NCBI RefSeq assembly: GCF_000832065.1
Contig: NZ_JXQM01000010.1
Span: 62,001 to 126,000 of the forward strand
DNA from: Nitrosospira sp. NpAV
GTDB lineage: Bacteria; Pseudomonadota; Gammaproteobacteria; Burkholderiales; Nitrosomonadaceae
Reading direction: 5' to 3'
DNA: 64,000 nucleotides
Within the stretch, counting starts at the first letter, position 1; every line of letters starts with the position of its first letter. The translations under genes and the position numbers were made by a program. Below are positions 28,079-36,076 of this stretch, piece by piece. The notes beneath the pieces were generated by a model, which saw nothing but the letters and a program-made list of their open reading frames with translations, searched no databases and was not told the DNA's origin.

Positions 28079-28123
28079 TGCAGTATTTATAGAGATCGGA
28101 ACGGGACCGTATATTCCGCCCTC

Positions 28124-29122
28124 TCATGAGGTCGGGTTTGACCCCTGCAGTCTATCGCGACCATGAGGCTGGCTAAAGTCCACAATGGGTCCCGCCGGCA
28201 CTATTCCATTGGGATTGATGGTGGAATGGCTGCGGTAGTAATGCTCTTTGATGTGCTGCATATTTACTGTCGCGGCGATGCCTGGCCATTGATATAACTC
28301 GCGGGTAAAGTCCCAGAGGTTCGGGTAGTCCACCAACCGCTTGAGATTGCACTTGAAGTGGCCATGATAAACCGCATCAAAACGAAGCAGCGTGGTAAAT
28401 AACCGCCAATCGGCTTCGGTAATGCGATCACCCAGCAGATAGCGCTGGCTGGACAGGTGCTGCTCAAGCTCATCCAGTGATTCGAACAGTGCCTCCACGG
28501 CATTCTCATAAACTCGTTGCTGGGTGGCAAAGCCTGCCTTGTACACTCCATTATTGACGGTGTCATAGATGCGCGCGTTGATCTCATCGATCTGCGGCAG
28601 CAGTGGAGTGGGCGCATAATCCCCTTCCGTAGCGCCTACTCCGTCAAAAGCCTCGTTCAGCATACGGATGATCTCGCTCGATTCATTGCTGACAATCGTA
28701 TCGCGCCGCAAGTCCCACAGCACCGGCACGGTCACCCTGCCCGTATAATCGGGGGTGGCGCGCAGATAGACTCTATAGAGATAGTGAGTCTGCTGTACCG
28801 GGTCCGCCACAACCCCCGGCGCCTGTTCGAATGTCCAGCCATGATCGCCCATATAGGGATTAACTACCGACACCCCAATCATGCCCTCCAGCCCTTTCAG
28901 CACACGAAAAATCAGCGTACGATGCGCCCAGGGACAGGCCAGCGATACATACAAGTGATAGCGTCCCGGCTCGGCTGCGAAGCCACCCACGCCGCTTGGT
29001 CCGGCGTGCCCATCGGACGTGATCCAGTTGCGGAATTGCGCGGTGGTGCGGACAAAACTACCGCCCGTCGACGTTGTATCGTACCACTCATCGATCCACT
29101 TGCCATTGACCAGTAACCCCAT
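28124..29122 (-). CDS. yqjG: Glutathionyl-hydroquinone reductase (Xi-class GST)
   Basis: A 332-residue enzyme of the YqjG/PcpF/ECM4 family. Catalytic C63 lies in LACPWAHRTL. NPYMGDHGWTF, VTVPVLWD and SNESSEIIRMLN are further family signatures, followed by a helical GST C-terminal domain. It reduces glutathionyl-hydroquinones to hydroquinones using glutathione in the cytoplasm. The length is normal. ATG 29122 follows GGAGG (complement of CCTCC at 29131-29135). Monocistronic. Confidence 0.93.
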   Translation of the reverse strand: MGLLVNGKWIDEWYDTTSTGGSFVRTTAQFRNWITSDGHAGPSGVGGFAAEPGRYHLYVSLACPWAHRTLIFRVLKGLEGMIGVSVVNPYMGDHGWTFEQAPGVVADPVQQTHYLYRVYLRATPDYTGRVTVPVLWDLRRDTIVSNESSEIIRMLNEAFDGVGATEGDYAPTPLLPQIDEINARIYDTVNNGVYKAGFATQQRVYENAVEALFESLDELEQHLSSQRYLLGDRITEADWRLFTTLLRFDAVYHGHFKCNLKRLVDYPNLWDFTRELYQWPGIAATVNMQHIKEHYYRSHSTINPNGIVPAGPIVDFSQPHGRDRLQGSNPTS

Positions 29123-29214
29123 TTTGAGTCCTCCTTCTCTGATCCGCCCTGTGTGTCATTTGAGTACAGCGTACTATATGTCCTCGGACAAGTCGACAGG
29201 GCCGATATTATTCT

Positions 29215-29379
29215 AGATCCGCCGGTTGGCCGCTCATTTGTCAGTCTGGCGCCATGATCCGCGATCCAGCACCTGATCGCGTATTTGTTAGGGTAGCGTT
29301 ATGATTAATAACAACGGCCTACTGTTTTTGGGCCTCACCCTTTGGGTGAGTTCGCTACTGGACAACTGCCAGATTTAGG
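29215..29379. repeat. Dispersed repeat R1, copy at 29.2 kb
   Basis: Head GATCCGCCGGTTGGCCGCTC, a GTTATgattAATAAC inverted repeat (from 29298), a perfect hairpin CTCACCC-ttt-GGGTGAG (29334-29350) and terminal CAACTGCCAGATTTAGG (29363-29379). The same ordered parts occur at 12031-12141, with about 55 extra bases in the middle here. It ends 63 bases before the GNAT start codon and fills most of this intergenic gap. Confidence 0.5.
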
Positions 29380-29442
29380 AGATTGATGGACCGTGTTCAC
29401 GCCGGAATGGTTGTGGGATAAAGGACATGAGGACGAAATGAT

Positions 29443-29934
29443 ATGGCGCTGATTATACGAGCCGCGACTGAGAACGATGCGGCAACCGTAGGCGAATTGA
29501 CCGAAAGAGCATATCGTGCGGACGGGTTTCCGATCAGCGACAAGTATGCCGCACGGCTTCGGGATGCAGCCACGAGAATAAATGACGCCACCCTGCTGGT
29601 TGCCGAACTGGATGCCCGGATCGTCGCCACGATAACCCTTGCAATTCATGGAAGCCCATTCTCCGAAATCGCCAAGCCTGACGAGCTTGAAGTGCGGATG
29701 CTGGCGGTCTCTCCCGAAGAACGGCGGCAAGGCATCGCCGAAATGCTTATGTCCGCCGCCATGAAGCACGCACAAAGTCTTGGGGTGAGGGCTCTCGTCC
29801 TGTCAACCGAGACACCCATGTCCAGTGCCCATAAGCTCTATGAGAAATTGGGTTTTACCAGACAACCGGACCGCGATTGGCCGGTGGGAGATTATGACTT
29901 ATTCGTATACACCCGCGACCTAAACCAATCATGA
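29443..29934 (+). CDS. GNAT-family N-acetyltransferase
   Basis: A 163-residue protein with the GNAT fold. The acetyl-CoA pyrophosphate loop is visible in LEVRMLAVSPEERRQGIAEMLM (R-R-Q-G-I-A form of Q/RxxGxG/A), followed by ALVLSTETPMSSAHKLYEKLGF, a typical C-terminal half. The acceptor substrate cannot be told. ATG 29443 follows GAGGACGAA. Repeat R1 lies directly upstream. Confidence 0.88.
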   Translation: MALIIRAATENDAATVGELTERAYRADGFPISDKYAARLRDAATRINDATLLVAELDARIVATITLAIHGSPFSEIAKPDELEVRMLAVSPEERRQGIAEMLMSAAMKHAQSLGVRALVLSTETPMSSAHKLYEKLGFTRQPDRDWPVGDYDLFVYTRDLNQS

Positions 29935-30158
29935 CTACTAGAAATAGCGGAGTGAATTAACAAAGTGCAATCCAACAAGAGACTGCGGTCGCGCCAATCT
30001 GGTTCGTCAATATCCGTTCGCGCGACTCGCTCTGTCCCGTCGCCCCCGCTTAGAAAAAGATCAAATGGAATTTATTGAAACGAGCTACTCTTAGCCAATT
30101 CTCAACTAAGGGATAATTTTGAAGGAAGTATGAGAACAACATTCTCCAGGTTGGAATC

Positions 30159-30956
30159 TCAAGGTTTTTCTGCTTCAAATAGTATGGCTTGCATCGGATA
30201 GCGCGTGGGATTTGAGCCATACTCCCTCGTCAGCGCTTCCGCCAGCGCCGCGACTATCTTTTCCGGCTCGACTTCGCCGCGCTCCCTTATTTCCTCGATG
30301 ACCGGGCTGAACACCAGTCCCCGCGCGAAGGCTGCCACATCCATAATATCGTATTCCCGTCGCTGTACCGAGATGACAATTCGCGCAAAGCCTGAACGAA
30401 TAAGCGCTTCCTTGATAGGGTCGATTTCGAAGCAGGAAACGGGAAGCTCGAGAAACTGGGGCGGGTTCGAGGGAAAGAATTGCTTCATCACCTCAAAAGT
30501 CAGGCTGGCGAACGGATTGTAGCGCCGGGAGTCCCAGACACTGAACAAGTACCGTCCTCCGTGCTTCAGCGTCCGGCGCACTTCGCGAAACCCCGCCTCT
30601 TTATCGAAGAACATTACCCCGAACTGACAGACCACCGCATCGAACGCCTCGTCGTCGAAAGGCAGCGCCGTGGCGTCGGCGATCTGGAACGTGACCTGCT
30701 CGTGGGGAAGAAACTTTGTGCGTGCTACATCCATCATGGAATCACTGATGTCGATCGCAGTCAGCAACGCATTCTTGGGAAGTGCGTCACGTAATTGCCG
30801 GGTGACTATTCCTGTGCCTGCCGCAATTTCGAGCATGTGGCGGACCGATCTTTCCGTTGCACGTCGTGCGATATCCGCGGCGTGGTGCTCGAAAAGCACG
30901 TATCCGAGATCACGATCGTAAGCGATGGCGACATCGCCAACATAGCCTGCTGCCAT
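30159..30956 (-). CDS. Class I SAM-dependent methyltransferase
   Basis: A 265-residue methyltransferase of the UbiE/Methyltransf_11 type. Motif I reads LEIAAGTGIVTRQL, with the motif II acidic residue in LLTAIDISDSMM, and FDAVVCQFGVMFF marks the motif after. ATG 30956 follows AGGAGAATTG and removes nine unlikely residues of the longer frame. It is the last gene of the OsmC/monooxygenase/TetR operon; the same ACAGGAGAA leader precedes the gene before it. It may methylate a small toxic or hydrophobic compound (inference). Confidence 0.88.
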   Translation of the reverse strand: MAAGYVGDVAIAYDRDLGYVLFEHHAADIARRATERSVRHMLEIAAGTGIVTRQLRDALPKNALLTAIDISDSMMDVARTKFLPHEQVTFQIADATALPFDDEAFDAVVCQFGVMFFDKEAGFREVRRTLKHGGRYLFSVWDSRRYNPFASLTFEVMKQFFPSNPPQFLELPVSCFEIDPIKEALIRSGFARIVISVQRREYDIMDVAAFARGLVFSPVIEEIRERGEVEPEKIVAALAEALTREYGSNPTRYPMQAILFEAEKP

Positions 30957-31010
30957 TAACAATTCTCCTGTAAATAAATGCAACCAATGAAGGACAAGGA
31001 ATCTGAGTAG

Positions 31011-31637
31011 TCAAAGCCTTCTAAAAACTTGATAAAGAATTGCTGCCACGATCAGAAGAAGCATGGGCCAGAATTGAGTGATGCCTTCGTACCATGTCGT
31101 TCCCACCGTGATGGGGATTTCCAGCATGAAATCAGCCTGATTCTCATCTTTTCCGGATAGATAAAGCGTGTATTCACCGGTTTCACCGATATTCAATACC
31201 TGAGTGATGATGCCTAATTCGTGAATTCCCGGAGGAATCGTCACCAGTGTTTTCGACGGCGTGCTGCCTTCCATTTTTGCAAGCCTCATGGCCAGCGGCC
31301 ACTTGCGCGCGGATTCGGGGTAAAGAAGATCAATCGTGACATCCAGTATTCCGGGACCCGGTATATTTCCACACAAGACAGGAACGGACATCGCGCTGCT
31401 TGCATTCTCGGGAATTTCGTAGTCTCCAGGAATGAAATAACCCGAATAGCCAATCACCAGGAATTCGGACTCTATGGTGCACGTGCCGCCGCGGAAACCC
31501 TTCGGATAGGTATTTGACAGATCCCCTTGTGAGCTCACGTGAAATTGTAAGCCAACTGCGACGATCAACGCGAGGGCCCCGGTCAGGACCAGGAAACGCC
31601 GCATTCCCGTCGATAAATTCGCCCAGATGCTGTCCAT
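31011..31637 (-). CDS. Membrane-anchored protein of unknown function
   Basis: A 208-residue protein. ATG 31637 follows ACAGGAGAAATCT. TM1 is at about residues 13-30, a beta-rich extracytoplasmic part (LVTIPPGIHELGIITQVLNIGETGEYTLYLSG suggests an Ig-like sandwich) follows, and TM2 near the C terminus precedes a short basic tail (YQVFRRL). No family recognised. Fourth gene of the TetR-linked operon, between tetR and the methyltransferase. Confidence 0.7.
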   Translation of the reverse strand: MDSIWANLSTGMRRFLVLTGALALIVAVGLQFHVSSQGDLSNTYPKGFRGGTCTIESEFLVIGYSGYFIPGDYEIPENASSAMSVPVLCGNIPGPGILDVTIDLLYPESARKWPLAMRLAKMEGSTPSKTLVTIPPGIHELGIITQVLNIGETGEYTLYLSGKDENQADFMLEIPITVGTTWYEGITQFWPMLLLIVAAILYQVFRRL

Positions 31638-31662
31638 TAGATTTCTCCTGTAAAGATTCCGA

Positions 31663-32265
31663 CTAAGTCGATTCTTTCCCCAGGGAGGGGGAACACTCCG
31701 TGCACCGCAGAACATCCTCTGCGGCAAGCCGTGCAATATGGGCGGCCTGGCTGCTTTGAGTGACCATCGCAGTGATGATCGCACCCTCGATGATCAGGCC
31801 CAGTTTCTGGATGACAACATCTGGATCCCTGGCACCGCTTTCCACGACCAGTGCCTTGAGCCGATCAATTATTTGGTCCCGGTATGTGCCTGCCATATCC
31901 CTTACCCAGCCGCTATCCTTTTCATGCTCCGCCACGGCATTAACGAATATGCAGCCGAAGAAATCCTCCTTCGCGAACCATTTTTCGAGCAGATCGAACA
32001 GGGCAAGGATGCGCTCCTGGGAAGAACACTTCAGAGCCGGCAGGTCCTGGTCGAACCAGTGAAACCACATGTTCGCTTCCGTATCGAGCACCGCCTTGAG
32101 CAGATTTTCCTTGGAGCCATAATGCATATATAGGCTGCCGCGGGCCACACCGGCTTCCTCAAGAATCCGTGTAATGCCGGTCGCATGTATCCCGGCCCGG
32201 CAGAACAAGCGGCGCGCGGCCAGGAGCAACTTCTCCTCCGGCGATTTGCGTGCTGTCTTCGTCAC
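31663..32265 (-). CDS. TetR-family transcriptional regulator
   Basis: A 200-residue regulator. The HTH at about residues 10-55 reads AARRLFCRAGIHATGI, then EEAGVARGSLYMHYGSKENLL, a canonical TetR head. A helical ligand domain with TetR_C-like features follows. GTG 32265 follows TGGAGGAATAGG and sits 1 base after the stop of the monooxygenase gene, so it is co-transcribed. It most likely represses its own operon through the palindrome at 34142-34167 (inference); ligand unknown, perhaps an electrophile given the NemR-like operator. Confidence 0.9.
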   Translation of the reverse strand: MTKTARKSPEEKLLLAARRLFCRAGIHATGITRILEEAGVARGSLYMHYGSKENLLKAVLDTEANMWFHWFDQDLPALKCSSQERILALFDLLEKWFAKEDFFGCIFVNAVAEHEKDSGWVRDMAGTYRDQIIDRLKALVVESGARDPDVVIQKLGLIIEGAIITAMVTQSSQAAHIARLAAEDVLRCTECSPSLGKEST

Positions 32266-32266
32266 C

Positions 32267-33496
32267 CTATTCCTCCACGGCTTGCATGGGTTGATGCGGA
32301 TGTTGTCGACCGGAGATGCTTCTGGCGGCCAGTTGTTTCCCGATTCTTCTCGCGATTCTGCCCGCTTCCAGGCGAATTTCCCGCAGCTGACCACTAAGGG
32401 GATTGAGCTGTCCGATGAAGTAAAGACGGGGCGCGGCCGGAAATTCCTGATCTCCCAGCACTACGGGTCTGCCCTCCCGGGTAGTGATACCGGGAACCTG
32501 GACCAGTTCGGCGATGCCAGTGCGAAAACCTGTCCCGGCAACGATCGCGTCCACGCTCAATATCGTTTCCTTTACCGGCTCCCGAGATTGAGCTTCAACG
32601 GAATGAAAGGCGTGTATGGTCTGCCCACTGATGTTCCTGATCGGACCAACGACGCGGATGCGGCCCGCGCGAATATCTTCCACAAAGGGATAGTAGAGAA
32701 TCGGCACTACCTGTGTCCGGGCAAACTGCTGCGATACTCGGGATGTAGGAAATGGAAGACCGCGAGATGTCAGGTCCCCTATGAAGAGACGTCGTAGTGC
32801 ATATAGGAGGCTATCAACCCATGCAACCGGTAGCGCGCGCGTCGCCACACCGATTCCAACCAGCGGAATGCCAAAAACACTCTTGTGGAGAATATGGGGC
32901 GACGTCCTGACAGAGAGGGTCACGGATTTTGCGTATTCAGCGAGCCTACTTGCAATTTCCGCAGCGGAATTGCCACTGCCGACGACCAACACATCCTTTC
33001 CCTCATAGGCTCTAGCATTCTTGAATTTCGAGGAGTGAATGATTTCTCCAGTAAAGGTTTCCATGCCTTCCCATGTCGGGATGACGGGAATGCACGCGCA
33101 TCCGGTCGCGACAACCACGGCACGCGATTCGAATGTCTCCTCGCCCCGGCTAGAGATGGCCCAGGTGCCGCGCTGGCGGTCATACGCCACTTTCCCGATG
33201 TCGATTCCGGTTCGAACTTTGAATCCTCCTCGTTCGGGAAATGTTTCGAGGACCTGCACGACTTCATCACGCGAAGGCCAGCTGCCGGCCGAGCGGGGAA
33301 ACGGATTTCCCGGGAGTTGGGAAAAGAAACGCCCCGTGTTCACGCGCACTCCATCATAATGATTGCGCCAGACATCCCCCACCACGTCGGTCTTTTCCAA
33401 TACCAGCGGATCGAGACCCATCCTTTTCAGTTCATACGCTGCTGACAATCCCGCTGGACCGGCACCGATCACTGCGACATCATATACACCGGTCAT
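32267..33496 (-). CDS. Flavin-containing monooxygenase-like oxidoreductase
   Basis: A 409-residue flavoprotein. FAD motif VIGAGPAGLSAAYELKR lies at the N terminus, a second Rossmann motif VLVVGSGNSAAEIASRL for NADPH in the middle, and VAGTGFRTG near the end, as in group B monooxygenases of the FMO/YUCCA type. The FxGxxxHxxxY/F fingerprint appears as FTGEIIHSSKF. Start 33496 is preferred because AAGGGG is 7 bases upstream; ATG 33502 is the alternative. Second gene of the operon, 19 bases after OsmC. Confidence 0.88.
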   Translation of the reverse strand: MTGVYDVAVIGAGPAGLSAAYELKRMGLDPLVLEKTDVVGDVWRNHYDGVRVNTGRFFSQLPGNPFPRSAGSWPSRDEVVQVLETFPERGGFKVRTGIDIGKVAYDRQRGTWAISSRGEETFESRAVVVATGCACIPVIPTWEGMETFTGEIIHSSKFKNARAYEGKDVLVVGSGNSAAEIASRLAEYAKSVTLSVRTSPHILHKSVFGIPLVGIGVATRALPVAWVDSLLYALRRLFIGDLTSRGLPFPTSRVSQQFARTQVVPILYYPFVEDIRAGRIRVVGPIRNISGQTIHAFHSVEAQSREPVKETILSVDAIVAGTGFRTGIAELVQVPGITTREGRPVVLGDQEFPAAPRLYFIGQLNPLSGQLREIRLEAGRIARRIGKQLAARSISGRQHPHQPMQAVEE

Positions 33497-33515
33497 CTCC
33501 ATTCCCCTTCGGTGA

Positions 33516-34067
33516 TTATGAAAGCTCAGCCGCCAGTTCGGTCTGCTTGCAAGCGATCTCGACATTGAGTGGGACCGGGCGGATGATCGTATCCGGGATG
33601 GGCGCGGTCTTCAGCAACTTGTCCAGGATCCCCTCCACCTTGTCCGGAGAGGAATCAGTCTGGATATCCACCCTTATCCGGATGCTATCAAACCCGGAAT
33701 TGGTGGCTTCAAGACCATAGGCGGCACGGAAATTAACGCGACCGGACACGTTGAGCCGCAGGGATTTTACCGCGATGCCGGCAGCCGATAATCCGCCGAC
33801 ATAGGTGGCGGCAAGACAATTGCCGACCGCAGTGAGCAACAAATCCTGCGGAGCTAGGCCGGCTCCGCTACCACCGTAGCGCTCCGGTTCGTCGCCGATG
33901 ATTTCCTGACCGCCCGTAACGCACGATATTGTGTGATAGGCGTTGTCCCAGACAATAGTCGATTCGTATTGGGGGGTGGCGAGAAATCCATCCGCATCCG
34001 CCTGGATAAGGTCCCGCGTTGCATGCAATCTGTCGAGGTCGATTCCATTCACGCGTTTCATCGTCAT
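33516..34067 (-). CDS. OsmC-family protein
   Basis: A 183-residue OsmC/Ohr-type protein. It has GGSGAGLAPQDLLLTAVGNCLAAT, where the Cys is the first redox-active residue, and a second candidate Cys in VEIACKQ. Family members reduce organic hydroperoxides or bind small hydrophobic electrophiles; the wider OsmC group does not all show peroxidase activity. AAGGAG lies 7 bases before ATG 34067. First gene of the operon, directly behind the palindromic operator. Confidence 0.88.
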   Translation of the reverse strand: MTMKRVNGIDLDRLHATRDLIQADADGFLATPQYESTIVWDNAYHTISCVTGGQEIIGDEPERYGGSGAGLAPQDLLLTAVGNCLAATYVGGLSAAGIAVKSLRLNVSGRVNFRAAYGLEATNSGFDSIRIRVDIQTDSSPDKVEGILDKLLKTAPIPDTIIRPVPLNVEIACKQTELAAELS

Positions 34068-34141
34068 CGTTCATCTCCTTATCATTCTTGGCACCGAGAA
34101 TACTGATGCCACTTGGTTTTCATACATCCAGGGAGACATCA

Positions 34142-34167
34142 GAAACTAGACCGATCAGTCTAGTTTC
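34142..34167. promoter_or_regulatory. Perfect palindromic operator for the TetR operon
   Basis: GAAACTAGAC (34142-34151) and GTCTAGTTTC (34158-34167) are perfect inverted repeats around six central bases. The core TAGACC-gatc-AGTCTA resembles the NemR-type box TAGACCNNNNGGTCTA with one mismatch (recalled, not searched). It lies 75-100 bases upstream of the OsmC ATG, where a repressor would block transcription. Confidence 0.75.
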
Positions 34168-34323
34168 ATTCTATACCCTGAAAAAAGATGTTACAAGGGG
34201 GAGACATGCGAATTTCTTGAAGGCTGGGCAATCTGTAATACGAACGCTAACAGTCACTGACACGCTGGCTGGTTTGTAGAAACCGTACTATCGCAGCAAC
34301 TCGACGATTTGGAGACAACGCTG

Positions 34324-34476
34324 ATGCGCCATGGTTATCGGCTTAAAGACATGGTGGAGCAGTTCGACGCAAAGCTAGCAGAAAGCAAGGCATTGTTTAG
34401 CGACCAGCTTGACCCCCGTTCGCAGGGCAGAGTTACGGCATCCCATATTGGCGGCGGGATTACCGATCTAGAATGA
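34324..34476 (+). CDS. Possible small hydrophilic protein
   Basis: A 50-residue frame starting at ATG 34324 with GGAG about 10 bases upstream; the frame is open back to 34264. The predicted peptide is helical and acidic at first (KDMVEQFDAKLAESKALF), with a Gly-rich end (SHIGGGITDLE). No family recognised. The next frame starts at once after the stop (TGAATG). It could equally be a fragment of a lost gene. Confidence 0.3.
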   Translation: MRHGYRLKDMVEQFDAKLAESKALFSDQLDPRSQGRVTASHIGGGITDLE

Positions 34477-34683
34477 ATGACACGTCAGTCACACTTATTC
34501 CCGATTCGCGAAAATCAAGTGCAGGTCGATGGGGAAGAACACAGTTTCTATTGGCAGTTAATCCTAGTTTACGGGACGGATAGTCGCAGTTATTCCTGGC
34601 CCAAAACCGCGCTAAATGCTGATCGGGGGCGGTTTCAAATGCAGGTTGTCACGGCTACTGATCCTCATTCTCGTAGGTATTAA
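34477..34683 (+). CDS. Possible small protein following the 34324 frame
   Basis: A 68-residue frame that starts directly after the stop of the previous small frame, suggesting coupling if both are real. Composition is ordinary but no domain is recognised and there is no independent ribosome binding site. It ends 20 bases before the convergent pelG stop. Weak call. Confidence 0.25.
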   Translation: MTRQSHLFPIRENQVQVDGEEHSFYWQLILVYGTDSRSYSWPKTALNADRGRFQMQVVTATDPHSRRY

Positions 34684-34703
34684 AAATACCTGTCCCGCAC
34701 ATA

Positions 34704-36074
34704 TTAGTTCTGCAACATGAAAGTTTCATATTCCAGCCGATTGAATTTACGTGATAGGATAAACAGGCTGAGAAAGGCGGATAGCGTTACCGAGGCGGCA
34801 AAGCCATAACCGAATGTCTCCGCCCCCAGATGCAATGTGGCAAAGGTGAATATCAAATTCGTGATGAAGAAGCACGCCGTAATGAGCAGCACTTCCTTGC
34901 GCGCATCAAGGTAAAAAAGCACATTGAGTATCGCCATCAGCAGGACCTGCACGCTGACCGCAACGACATCAATATAGAATAAATGTATGTAGAGCGGAGA
35001 GATGCCTACCGCATGCAACAGCTCCCTGCCCCATAACAGGCACAGCACTACCGTTAATCCCTGCACCTTGAAAATCTCGTAGATGCCCTGCCGCGCGGCA
35101 TACACCATCTGGTCGCGCCGATACTCGATATGCATAAGAGTGTCGCCCTCGCGCACGGCACGGTAGAAACGTTCATGCTGTTCGGCAAAGTCGGCTTCCA
35201 TGGTCACCAGAAATACCGCCATACCCGGCAGAATGAACAGATAGGCAAGAAAGATGGGGAGATCGTAAATAATGGATGCTCGCAGCGGCCCGATGACGGC
35301 CTCGGAGGTAACTGGGACAAACCAGAAAATGAATTTATCTACCCAAATGGCCAGATAGTAAAGTGTGCCGACCGCAAGCAAGATATAAAAATTGCGGCGA
35401 TTCCGGAAAAAATCGAATTTGAGCAGGGAGTGTCCCGGATATTCGCGCACGATATGGTGCAAAAATGAAAATAACAGGTAGCTATGACCGACCAGCACGC
35501 CCAGCAACAAGCCACTCAATGCCCATGAAGATGCCGCGAGCGCCACGACAATGCCAAGAGAATAGCCTTTGACCAATGTCCAGACGATACGCCGATAAGC
35601 TTTCATTCCTGACAGGAAGATCAGCGTGATCCACAGGCCACTCAATACAATGAAGTTACTCAGCAACAATAGTTCCTGGGCAAACGGCCCTTCGAAAAAC
35701 CAGAAAATGAAAGGCGCCGCCCATAAGAAACCTCCTCCCATCGTGACCAGCAGTACCCCAAACAGGTTCGGCAGCACCTCAACTTTGTTATTTGCATAAG
35801 TCTGATCTGCGGCAAAACGCGTGAACATCAATTGCATGCCACCGGTCCAGATTAATGAAGCCGCCATCAGGTAAGTCACGCAAATCTGGAAAGCGTTAAC
35901 CTCTCCCTGGGCGACACCCAGGGTAACGGCAAGGATGCCGATCATCATGATACTCAGGATCGAAAGCACCCAGGGACCGCCGCTGACCAGACCCGCGTAG
36001 CCATAGGCACGCAATACCGACCAGTAGCTGTCACGCTCCAGGATTTTGCGAATTTCAGAACCGATACTCGTCAT
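34704..36074 (-). CDS. pelG: PelG, Pel polysaccharide membrane transporter
   Basis: A 456-residue integral membrane protein with about twelve predicted helices, homologous to PelG of Pseudomonas, a Wzx-like member of the MATE/MOP flippase superfamily. It opens MTSIGSEIRKILERDSYW, and a long loop (HERFYRAVREGDTLMHIEYRRDQM) is typical of PelG. It moves the growing Pel chain across the inner membrane together with PelD and PelE. Last gene of the leftward pel operon, 2 bases after pelF. Confidence 0.92.
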   Translation of the reverse strand: MTSIGSEIRKILERDSYWSVLRAYGYAGLVSGGPWVLSILSIMMIGILAVTLGVAQGEVNAFQICVTYLMAASLIWTGGMQLMFTRFAADQTYANNKVEVLPNLFGVLLVTMGGGFLWAAPFIFWFFEGPFAQELLLLSNFIVLSGLWITLIFLSGMKAYRRIVWTLVKGYSLGIVVALAASSWALSGLLLGVLVGHSYLLFSFLHHIVREYPGHSLLKFDFFRNRRNFYILLAVGTLYYLAIWVDKFIFWFVPVTSEAVIGPLRASIIYDLPIFLAYLFILPGMAVFLVTMEADFAEQHERFYRAVREGDTLMHIEYRRDQMVYAARQGIYEIFKVQGLTVVLCLLWGRELLHAVGISPLYIHLFYIDVVAVSVQVLLMAILNVLFYLDARKEVLLITACFFITNLIFTFATLHLGAETFGYGFAASVTLSAFLSLFILSRKFNRLEYETFMLQN

Positions 36075-36076
36075 GT

